DNA from: Streptomyces africanus
Lineage (GTDB): Bacteria; Actinomycetota; Actinomycetes; Streptomycetales; Streptomycetaceae
DNA length: 64,000 nucleotides
Direction: 5' to 3'
Assembly: GCF_002150735.1 (NCBI RefSeq)
Contig: NZ_MUKA01000111.1
Coordinates: 19,733 to 83,732, forward strand
Under the pieces are notes generated by a model. The model did no database searches. It saw only the letters and a list, made by a program, of their open reading frames with translations, and was not told the origin of the DNA. A program made the translations under genes and the position numbers. Positions 57,232 to 64,000 of this stretch are shown here, in pieces; the stretch's first letter is position 1, and each line of letters starts with the position of its first letter.

Positions 57232-58548
57232 TCAGAGATCGGCGGCGTCCACCACGTCGCCCAGGTCGACGAACTTGAAGCCGGTCGCGGTGCGCGTGCC
57301 GCCCTCGCCGTCGGGGACCTCGGGTGTCTCGTGACCGTCCTGGACGACCAGGAGGCCGTTCGGGAAGCGGCTGCCGAGCGGGGCGTTCAGGACGGCCGCG
57401 CCGTCGCACTCCTGCGCCCCGTCGAGGGTCGCCGATGCCGCTCCGACGCGGAAGCCGCCTTCGTACTCGTTGTCCTCGCTCACCTCGCGGTCGTAGAGGG
57501 CGAAGGTGTCGTCGCCCTGGCTGGAGGCGAGCAGGTGGCCGTCCCCGTCGGGCTCCTGGAGCAGGGTCAGGCCCTCGACATCGGCGGACAGCCGGTCACC
57601 GCCGTAGCCGGGGTCGGCCCCCGCCGCGCACTCCTCGGTCTCCTCGTCGTAGACGCCGGGGACGCCGAACTCGCGGACCTTGTCCACCAGGACCGGCCTG
57701 CCGGTGAGGTCGGCGCGGATCCGCCAGATGCCGATGTCCTCCTGGCCGGCGTAGAGCGTGCCGGTGGCGGGGTCCACCACCATGCCCTCGACCTGCGGGA
57801 GCTCGCCGGGCTCCGCGCAGGGGGACCAGGTGGTGCCGTCCGGGAGGCGGAAGGACGCGGGCAGGTCGAGTGTGCGGACCTGCTGGTACGTGACGGTCCC
57901 GCTCGCGGTCGGCTTCAGCTCGACCAGCGCGAGGCGGGTCCGCTCCCGCCGGCTGACCAGGGCGTAGGAACGCCCGGTGGACTTGTCCTGCCAGGTCGCG
58001 AGGCCGTAGGCGGTGCGCTGGTCGTTGATCTCGGCCTGGTCGGTGGAGAAGACCGGGGCGGCCGCCGGGTCGGTGATGTCGGTCAGCGGGCCGCCGGGCC
58101 GCGACGGGTCGATGCGGTAGATCCGCAGCCGGTCGTTGCCGCGGTCGCTGACCACGGCGACGTCGGCCCGGCCGGTGGAGGTGCGCAGACCCGTGACGAG
58201 GTCGACGTTGTTGTACCGGCCCGGGGCGTCGTCCTCGGCGGGCGGACGGGGCGCGGGCAGCGACTGCACCTGGCGGGCGCCCAGGTCGTACACCCGCAGG
58301 CCGCCCTCCTTGGCGGTCGCGATGACGAGGCTGCGGGCGGGGTCGGCCGGGTTGCGCCAGATCGCCGGGTCGTCCGCGTCGGAGTTGCCGCCCGCCTCGT
58401 CGTCGTGGAGGGCGGGGGTCTCGCTGACGGGTGTGACCGTCGGCAGTCCCCCGTCGTCGGCCCCGGCCCGGGCGGGGGTCAGGAGGGCGAGCAGGGCGGT
58501 GCCCAGGGCGAGGGCGGCGGTCCTGCGCGGAGTGCGGTGCGTTCTCAC
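57232..58548 (-). CDS. Secreted phytase-like beta-propeller protein
   Basis: 438 residues. The signal peptide is about residues 1-30 (RTAALALGTALLALLTPARA, cleavage after ARAGA). A phytase/esterase-like six-bladed propeller follows: DADDPAIWRNPADPARSLVI, NNVDLVTGLR, VVSDRGNDRLRIYRID, VEGMVVDPATGTLYAGQED and ADVEGLTLLQ. This is the beta-propeller phytase pattern with acidic calcium sites; it would release phosphate from phytate outside the cell. GTG 58548 is chosen because AAGGAAG lies 5 bases upstream; an ATG at 58578 has no such site. It diverges from the sirtuin gene. Confidence 0.85.
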   Translation of the reverse strand: MRTHRTPRRTAALALGTALLALLTPARAGADDGGLPTVTPVSETPALHDDEAGGNSDADDPAIWRNPADPARSLVIATAKEGGLRVYDLGARQVQSLPAPRPPAEDDAPGRYNNVDLVTGLRTSTGRADVAVVSDRGNDRLRIYRIDPSRPGGPLTDITDPAAAPVFSTDQAEINDQRTAYGLATWQDKSTGRSYALVSRRERTRLALVELKPTASGTVTYQQVRTLDLPASFRLPDGTTWSPCAEPGELPQVEGMVVDPATGTLYAGQEDIGIWRIRADLTGRPVLVDKVREFGVPGVYDEETEECAAGADPGYGGDRLSADVEGLTLLQEPDGDGHLLASSQGDDTFALYDREVSEDNEYEGGFRVGAASATLDGAQECDGAAVLNAPLGSRFPNGLLVVQDGHETPEVPDGEGGTRTATGFKFVDLGDVVDAADL

Positions 58549-58690
58549 AACCACTTCCTTGGTCGATGACGAGGACATGCCGATCGTGCGGGGAGAACCT
58601 TGCGCGCAGGAGACTGTGGTCTGTCCACGTGATCACAGAAAAGACGATTGCCCGCCAACTGCCGTTCAGCTCACGCCGTACCCTGACGGC

Positions 58691-59596
58691 ATGCGCATGC
58701 GCCCGACTCTGAGCTGGACGCCTCCCGAGGACCTGCCGCCGGCCACCACCGATCCGGAGCCGGTCGCCGATGCGCTGAGCACCGGCGGCGTGCTGGTGCT
58801 CAGCGGAGCGGGCATCTCCACGGAGTCGGGCATTCCCGACTACCGGGGCGAGGGCGGGAGCCTCAGCCGGCACACACCGATGACCTACCAGGACTTCACC
58901 GCCAGTGCCCGGGCCCGGCGCCGGTACTGGGCGCGCAGTCACCTCGGCTGGCGCACCTTCGGCCGCGCCCGCGCCAACGCCGGGCACCGGGCCGTGGCCG
59001 CCTTCGGGCGGCACGGCCTGCTCTCTGGGGTCATCACGCAGAACGTCGACGGCCTGCACCAGGCCGCCGGCAGCGAGGACGTGGTGGAACTCCACGGGAG
59101 CCTGGCCCGGGTCGTCTGCCTGGCCTGTGGCGCCTTCAGCCCGCGCCGCGAACTCGCCGAGCGGCTGGAGGAGGCCAATCCGGGCTTCGATCCCGTGGCC
59201 GCCGGAATCAACCCGGACGGCGACGCCGACCTCACCGACGCGCAGGTCGCGGACTTCCGCGTGGTGCCCTGCGCGAGCTGCGGCGGCATCCTCAAGCCGG
59301 ACGTGGTGTTCTTCGGTGAGAACGTCCCGCCCCGACGGGTCGAGCACTGCCGCGAACTGGTCCGTGAGTCGGCCTCGCTGCTGGTCCTCGGCTCCTCCCT
59401 GACGGTGATGTCCGGGCTCCGCTTCGTCCGCCAGGCGGCTCAGGACGGCAAGCCGGTGCTGATCGTCAACCGGGAGCCGACCAGGGGCGACCGGCACGCC
59501 TTCACCCGGGTCTCGCTCCCGCTGGGAGCGGCACTCACCACCGTCGCGGAGCGGCTGGGCATCACCGTCGACTCACAGGCGGCGGCGCGAAGGTGA
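58691..59596 (+). CDS. Sir2-family NAD-dependent deacylase
   Basis: 301 residues. NAD-binding and catalytic motifs are in order: SGAGISTESGIPDYRG, ITQNVDGLHQAAG, the catalytic His in ELHGSL, zinc pairs CLAC and CASC, then LGSSLTVMSGLRF and INREPTRGD. The length and RYWARSHLGW region match bacterial sirtuins. It deacylates protein lysines using NAD. ATG 58691 is used (58697 possible). The last 35 bases overlap the end of the spermidine-synthase-like gene on the other strand. Confidence 0.88.
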   Translation: MRMRPTLSWTPPEDLPPATTDPEPVADALSTGGVLVLSGAGISTESGIPDYRGEGGSLSRHTPMTYQDFTASARARRRYWARSHLGWRTFGRARANAGHRAVAAFGRHGLLSGVITQNVDGLHQAAGSEDVVELHGSLARVVCLACGAFSPRRELAERLEEANPGFDPVAAGINPDGDADLTDAQVADFRVVPCASCGGILKPDVVFFGENVPPRRVEHCRELVRESASLLVLGSSLTVMSGLRFVRQAAQDGKPVLIVNREPTRGDRHAFTRVSLPLGAALTTVAERLGITVDSQAAARR

Positions 59597-61598
59597 CAGC
59601 CGTCCGATCCCGCCCCGCGAAGCGCATGGCGGCGAACGCCCCGAGGTAGAGGGCGGCGACGACCAGGAGCAGTGCCTGATAGCCCGTCACCAGGGCGAGG
59701 TACTCGATCGCGCCGCCGGTCATCGCGCCCAGCAGGTTCGCGCCGAACGCGGAGGTCGGGTCCGGGGCGAGGGCGAGGCGGTCCGAGAAGATGAGGTTGG
59801 CGCAGAAGATCGGGGTGAAGGCCAGGGCGATGGCGGCGGCGAGCCGGGCGGCGAAGGGCAGGGACAGCACCGCGCTCGTGGGGACGAGCCAGACCACCGC
59901 GAGGGAGCCGAAGAGCAGCACTTGCAGCAGCAGCCGGTTGACCTTCCGCAGTCTGCGCCGGACCTCCACCGCCGCGAGGACGGCGACCAGGACGCCGAAG
60001 AACACGAGGGCGTTGACCAGCCAGGTCGTACCGAAGTAGAGGGCGAAGCCGATCACGTTCTTCGTTTCGAGCAGCAGGAAGGCCGCACCCAGCAGGAACA
60101 TGTCGGTGTAGCGGAGCGTGTTGCGCACGCGTACACCGGTCAGGCGTACCGACAGGAGCGTCACCAGCAGGATCGCGCCCAGGGCGCCCAGGTAGAGCGT
60201 GGGGATGCTGCGGTGCAGCAGGTACGGGAAGGGGTGGTCGTCGCTGGCGGCCGCCGGGACCGCGCCGCTGGGCCGCCAGGTCTTCGCGCAGGACTGGTCG
60301 GCGGGCGTCATCCCGGCCACCAGCACGGCCGCGTTCCGCTTGAACGTCGTCATGCAGGGGGCGTGACCGTAGACGTGGTCGAGGCTCCCCGCGAAGCGGT
60401 CGACCAGCCAGCTCTTGCGGTAGTAGTTGTACATGGCGAACGCGCCGTTCGGCGCCAGGTGATCGCGCGCGGCCTCGAAGGCCTGGCGGGTGAACAGGTA
60501 GCTCTCCAGGCGCAGGTTGCTCGCGCCGGCGACCAGCGTCAGCGAGTCCGGCAGGGCGAGGACGATCAGGTCGTACTCGGTCTTCGTCCGCTCCAGGAAG
60601 GCACGCCCGTCGTCGATGTGCACGTGCACCCTCGGGTCGTCGTACGGCCTGGCGGGGTGCAGGTCCGAGCCGATCTCCTGCAGCCGGGGATCGATCTCGA
60701 CCGCGTCCACGCGCTGCGCTCCGTACGCGAGCGCCACCGCGACGTCGTTGCCGTTTCCGGCGCCGATGATCAGCACGCGCTTGTGCGGGTTGCGGGGCGT
60801 CTGCTCGTACGCCTGACGGTACGGCGAGTCCTTCCGCAGCAGCACCGCTCGGGGGGCGGTGCTCTGGTGGGGGACGCCGTTGGCGGAGATGTACCAGGTC
60901 CGGGTGGTGGTCGGCGAGGGTTCGAGCTCGATCTTGTAGTAGGGCGACCAGGAGATGCCGCTCGTCGTCGTCTCCAGCAACAGGGGGGCGACCATCGCCG
61001 TGAGGGGAATGCCGTACCGCAGGGTGTTGCGCCGTCCTCCGAGGACCAGCAGGGCCACTGCGGCGAGTACGCCCCACACGACCGAGGGAGCGCGCAGCCA
61101 GGACAGCACGGCGAAGGACAGCGAGCCGGTGATGCTGCCGAGCAGGTCGTAGCGGTAGGCGTCGAGCGAGGGCAGCTGGCGGAAGAGATCCGCTGTGATC
61201 TTCCCGATCCCCGCCATGATCACCGCGGTCAGCAGGAAGATGGCCGGCAGTGTCACCCATTCGGGAAGGCCGGTGGTCTTCACGGCGGTGAAGTAGAGGA
61301 TCTCGCTGCTGTTCTGGCGCACCTGCACCGGATACTCGCGCACCAGAACGACCAGGAGCGCGAGCGGAACGGGTGTCCAGCGCTTGAGCCACTGTCCGCG
61401 CGCGGCAGGGATCAGGAACCCGATGCCGATACCGAGGAACGATCCCAGCAGGATGAAGTTCGAGAAGTAGCTGAGGTGGACGACGTTGGCACCCGCCCAT
61501 CTGATCAGCGCCAGCTCGACGAAGAGCATGGTGGTGCTGGCCAGTACGAGCCTCCAGCGCACAGATCGCACTGTTTGCCCTGACTCGGTCCGCTTCAT
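59562..61598 (-). CDS. Membrane protein with spermidine-synthase-like methyltransferase fold
   Basis: 678 residues. About five or six N-terminal membrane helices lead into a Rossmann domain (VLIIGAGNGNDVAVALAYGA, VEIDPRLQEIG, HIDDGRAFL at about 270-420). A C-terminal set of roughly seven helices follows. The central fold is of the polyamine-synthase type, but the catalytic Asp of the usual YDxIIxD motif is Ala (YDLIVLALPDS). Aminopropyl transfer therefore looks unlikely; SAM may still bind. Function unknown. It is transcribed towards the sirtuin, 56 bases after the flavoprotein gene of the type III PKS operon. Confidence 0.8.
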   Translation of the reverse strand: MKRTESGQTVRSVRWRLVLASTTMLFVELALIRWAGANVVHLSYFSNFILLGSFLGIGIGFLIPAARGQWLKRWTPVPLALLVVLVREYPVQVRQNSSEILYFTAVKTTGLPEWVTLPAIFLLTAVIMAGIGKITADLFRQLPSLDAYRYDLLGSITGSLSFAVLSWLRAPSVVWGVLAAVALLVLGGRRNTLRYGIPLTAMVAPLLLETTTSGISWSPYYKIELEPSPTTTRTWYISANGVPHQSTAPRAVLLRKDSPYRQAYEQTPRNPHKRVLIIGAGNGNDVAVALAYGAQRVDAVEIDPRLQEIGSDLHPARPYDDPRVHVHIDDGRAFLERTKTEYDLIVLALPDSLTLVAGASNLRLESYLFTRQAFEAARDHLAPNGAFAMYNYYRKSWLVDRFAGSLDHVYGHAPCMTTFKRNAAVLVAGMTPADQSCAKTWRPSGAVPAAASDDHPFPYLLHRSIPTLYLGALGAILLVTLLSVRLTGVRVRNTLRYTDMFLLGAAFLLLETKNVIGFALYFGTTWLVNALVFFGVLVAVLAAVEVRRRLRKVNRLLLQVLLFGSLAVVWLVPTSAVLSLPFAARLAAAIALAFTPIFCANLIFSDRLALAPDPTSAFGANLLGAMTGGAIEYLALVTGYQALLLVVAALYLGAFAAMRFAGRDRTAVTFAPPPVSRR

Positions 61599-61654
61599 GG
61601 TGATTTACGGTGCCATCCCTGGTGCGGTGAGTCGAGGTGCCGTGCCGTCGAGTG

Positions 61655-62689
61655 TCACTCCTGTGTTCCCACCGGCCGCGCCAGCACGGCGACGGTCGCG
61701 GAGAACAGCCATGGCAGCCGTTGCGCCACGGGCACCAGCGCTGCTCGGGCCGGGGGTTTCCGCGTCGCGCCGAGCAGCGCGTGCGTCAGCCACCGGTAGC
61801 GCCGGGTGAGCCGTCGCCAGTCCCGCTCGTAGGCAGCCAGGTCGCCGCCGGTGATGGCCGACACCGCGGCAGGCGCCTGCGCGAGGGCCAGTGCGATGCC
61901 CTCGCCGGTGAGCGCGTCGACGTACCCGGCGGCGTCGCCCACGAGCAGCACCCGGCCTGCGGTGCGTGCGCTCGCGACCTGGCGGAGCGGTCCTGCTCCC
62001 CGTACCGGCCCGGTGCGTCCGGCTCCGGCCAGCCGCTCCCGCAACTCGGGGAAGGCGGCGAGGTGGTCGTCGAAGGGCCGGCGGGCGGAGGTGAGCACCG
62101 CGACGCCCACGAGGTCGTCGGCCACCGGGGTCACGTAGGCCTCCGCTTCGCGGGCCCAGTGGACCTCGACGTGGTCGCTCCAGGGGGCGAGCGCGTAGTG
62201 GCGCCGCAGCCCGTGGCGCGCGGGCGACCGGCGCGGCCGGTTCAGCCCGAGGGCGCGGCGGATCGGCGAGTGCAGGCCGTCGGCCGCTACGAGGTGTCCG
62301 GCGCGGGTGCCGTCGACCACCACCCCGTCCTGGTCCTGTTCGACGTGGTGCGCGGTGCGCTGGTCGACGCGTACGCCTGCTGCCAGCACCGCCTCGCGCA
62401 GCAGCGCGTGCAGCGTCGTACGGCGCACTCCGCGCCCCGGGCCCGCGGCGAAGCCTGCGTCGACGCGGCGGGGTCCGGCGACGTACCGGATGCCCCGCAG
62501 GTCATATCCCGGCGGACGCACGCCCAGTGCCGCCAACGCGGCGACGGCGCCCGGCATCAGCCCCTCGCCGCACGCCTTGTCGACGACGCCGGCACGCTGC
62601 TCCCAGACGGTGACGTCGAGTCCCGCCCGGGCCGCGTGCAGGGCCGTGGCCAGACCCGCGGGACCCCCGCCGACGACGAGCAGATCCAT
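61655..62689 (-). CDS. FAD-dependent oxidoreductase of the type III PKS operon
   Basis: 344 residues. The FAD loop is MDLLVVGGGPAGLATALHAA, then KACGEGLMPGAVAAL, VAADGLHSPIRRALG and VLLVGDAAGYVDALTGEGIA. It is a group A-like monooxygenase/geranylgeranyl-reductase-type protein. In srsABC-like operons the flavoprotein hydroxylates the alkylresorcinol ring on the way to a quinone; that role fits here by position (type III PKS, methyltransferase, flavoprotein). It starts 10 bases after the methyltransferase stop. Confidence 0.83.
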   Translation of the reverse strand: MDLLVVGGGPAGLATALHAARAGLDVTVWEQRAGVVDKACGEGLMPGAVAALAALGVRPPGYDLRGIRYVAGPRRVDAGFAAGPGRGVRRTTLHALLREAVLAAGVRVDQRTAHHVEQDQDGVVVDGTRAGHLVAADGLHSPIRRALGLNRPRRSPARHGLRRHYALAPWSDHVEVHWAREAEAYVTPVADDLVGVAVLTSARRPFDDHLAAFPELRERLAGAGRTGPVRGAGPLRQVASARTAGRVLLVGDAAGYVDALTGEGIALALAQAPAAVSAITGGDLAAYERDWRRLTRRYRWLTHALLGATRKPPARAALVPVAQRLPWLFSATVAVLARPVGTQE

Positions 62690-62699
62690 GCGCGCCCCC

Positions 62700-63218
62700 T
62701 CAGGCCAGCCGTGCCAGGGCAGCGTCCTCGGCGCGGACGCGGGTGGCGAGCAGGAGCCCGTTGAGCGCGGTGAAGACGACCGCCGTGATCCAGGCCGAGT
62801 GGACGAGCGGAAGCGCGAACCCCTCGGCGACGACGGCGACGTAGTTCGGGTGCGGGATCCAGCGGTAGGGCCCGCCGGTCACTCGCGTGGCGCCGGGTAC
62901 GACGATCACCCGGGTGTTCCACTGCCGGCCCAGTGTGGCGATGCACCACCAGCGCAGTCCCTGCGCGAGCGCGACGAGGGCGAGCATCGACCAGGCCAGG
63001 ACCGGTACGACGTCCGGCCGGCCCACCCACACCTCGACGAGCGCGCCGACGAGCAGACCGGTGTGCAGCACCACCATGAACGGATAGTGCCCCCGCCCGG
63101 ACTCCACGCCGCCCCGCGCGAGGCTCCAGGCGGCGTTGCGCCGGGAGACGGCCAGCTCGGCGACCCGCTCCAGGCCCACGGCCAGCACCAGCACGGTGAA
63201 CCAGGCCTCGCTGCTCAC
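62700..63218 (-). CDS. ICMT-like integral membrane methyltransferase
   Basis: 172 residues with about four or five membrane helices. The C-terminal signature GLRWWCIATLGRQWNTRVIV, TGGPYRWIPHPNYVAVV is the SAM-binding motif of isoprenylcysteine carboxyl methyltransferase-like enzymes. The homologue SrsB O-methylates alkylresorcinols. ATG 63218 overlaps the stop of the type III PKS gene (ATGA). It lies between type III PKS and flavoprotein genes. Confidence 0.85.
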   Translation of the reverse strand: MSSEAWFTVLVLAVGLERVAELAVSRRNAAWSLARGGVESGRGHYPFMVVLHTGLLVGALVEVWVGRPDVVPVLAWSMLALVALAQGLRWWCIATLGRQWNTRVIVVPGATRVTGGPYRWIPHPNYVAVVAEGFALPLVHSAWITAVVFTALNGLLLATRVRAEDAALARLA

Positions 63219-64000
63219 TGTCCACCCCCCGGGGCGCGCAGGAGGACGAGTTCGGAGCAGAAGCCCGGGCCCATGGCGAGCATCAGCCCGTAGGAGCCGG
63301 GCGGCGGCGGCCGGTCGGCGAGCGTGTCCGCCAGGACGTGCAGCACCGAGGCGGAGGACAGATTGCCGATCCTGCGCAGCGAGTCCCAGGTCACGCCCAG
63401 CGCCTCCCGCTCGACACCGAGGGCGTCCTGCAACGCCTCCAGGACCTTGGGGCCGCCGGGGTGCGCGACGTACCAGTCGATGTCACGACTGGTCAGCCCG
63501 TGGTCGGCGAGGAAGCCGCGGACGTCGTCGCCGACGTGCCGGCGCACCAGGTCGGGGACCGCGGAGTCGAGGACGACTCTGAACCCGCCGGAGCCGACGT
63601 CCCAGCCCATCATGCGCTCCGAGTCAGGGTAGAGGCGGCTGCGCGAGGCGAGCACTTCGGGAGCGGCGGGGTCGTCGGTCTGTGCGAGAGGGTGCTCGCG
63701 CCCGACGGCGACCACGGCGGCGGCACCGTCCCCGAACAGGCCGCTCGCCACGGCGTTGGCGACCGAGGTGTCGTCGCGCTGGAGCGTGAGCGAGCACAAC
63801 TCGACCGACATCAGCACCGCGACGGCGTCGGGGCGCCCGCGCAGCAGGTCGTTGAGGCGGGCGATGCCGGCCGCGCCGGCGACGCAGCCGAGGCCGACGA
63901 GAGGCAGGCGCACCACGTCGGGGCGCAGTCCGATCTCCGCCGCGACCCGGGCCTCCAGGGAGGGCACGGCGAGGCCGGTCACCGTGCACGAGACGATGTA
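63215..64000 (-). CDS. Type III polyketide synthase (chalcone synthase-like), 5' end outside window
   Basis: 262 residues visible, continuing past the right edge; intact members have about 350. The catalytic triad is complete: Cys in LVGLGCVAGAAG, His in YVAHPGGPKVLEAL and Asn in RIGNLSSASVL. AMGPGFCSELVLLR is the usual C-terminal motif. The enzyme extends a starter acyl-CoA with malonyl-CoA and folds the chain into a resorcinol or pyrone; the starter cannot be read from this part. First known gene of the operon with the ICMT-like and FAD genes (4- and 10-base junctions). Confidence 0.9.
   Translation of the reverse strand, partial: YIVSCTVTGLAVPSLEARVAAEIGLRPDVVRLPLVGLGCVAGAAGIARLNDLLRGRPDAVAVLMSVELCSLTLQRDDTSVANAVASGLFGDGAAAVVAVGREHPLAQTDDPAAPEVLASRSRLYPDSERMMGWDVGSGGFRVVLDSAVPDLVRRHVGDDVRGFLADHGLTSRDIDWYVAHPGGPKVLEALQDALGVEREALGVTWDSLRRIGNLSSASVLHVLADTLADRPPPPGSYGLMLAMGPGFCSELVLLRAPGGGQ

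Overview
The window is high-GC actinobacterial DNA. Codon bias, short GTG/ATG-start operons with 4-base stop/start overlaps, rare TTA codons and many TetR, GntR and MmyB-type regulators next to metabolic enzymes point to Streptomyces or a close relative. The density of single-operon catabolic islands, transposase scraps and gene relics suggests an accessory chromosome-arm region. I saw no rRNA, tRNA, CRISPR array or replication origin.

Layout. 1-3.6 kb: end of a cyclase-family gene, a MaoC/hotdog protein, a GntR/UTRA regulator and an FGGY sugar kinase. 3.6-6.3 kb: a deleted flavin monooxygenase relic, then nitroreductase, F420-type reductase and TetR, all on the minus strand. 6.3-8.2 kb: an MmyB-like regulator and an SDR, each with a copy of the same palindrome upstream. 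8.2-14.1 kb: an operon of CocE-type hydrolase, acyl-CoA synthetase, enoyl-CoA hydratase and ketoacyl reductase with a TetR gene; one operator is repeated before the operon and before tetR. 14.1-17.6 kb: a probable tartrate module (DctA carrier, D-tartrate dehydratase-like enolase, divergent FCD-GntR, perfect palindrome). 17.6-25 kb: a decayed stretch with three IS5-type scraps, a beheaded methyltransferase, a murJ-like relic, a DinB protein, a TetR/imine reductase-like pair and an NlpC/P60 protein lacking its catalytic cysteine. 25-30.2 kb: an MFS transporter with a TTA codon, FAD monooxygenase, two-component system and MMPL scrap, bracketed by 31-bp inverted repeats. 30.2-31.6 kb: SDR and permease relic. 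31.7-39.7 kb: LacI, ABC sugar importer (TTA codon in the binding protein), GH1 beta-glucosidase and GH31 alpha-xylosidase, suited to xyloglucan-type oligosaccharides. 39.8-49.2 kb: small regulatory/enzymatic pairs (DUF6215-like, DUF6980-like, VOC/ArsR, MerR/quinone reductase, SpoIIE phosphatase, MmyB/SDR, NmrA/NTF2-like/TetR, GNAT).

49.5-64 kb is the secondary-metabolism end. It holds a stand-alone KS-AT-DH-ER-KR-ACP type I PKS (2156 aa, no thioesterase) followed by a geranylgeranyl-reductase-like flavoprotein. Next come a phytase-like secreted protein, a sirtuin and a membrane-embedded spermidine-synthase-like protein. The window ends in a minus-strand operon of type III PKS (cut by the window edge), ICMT-like membrane methyltransferase and FAD oxidoreductase, the gene trio known from srsABC-type alkylresorcinol/quinone pathways. 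A fully reducing type I PKS close to a type III PKS suggests, as inference only, that the first could make a (possibly branched) acyl starter for the second.
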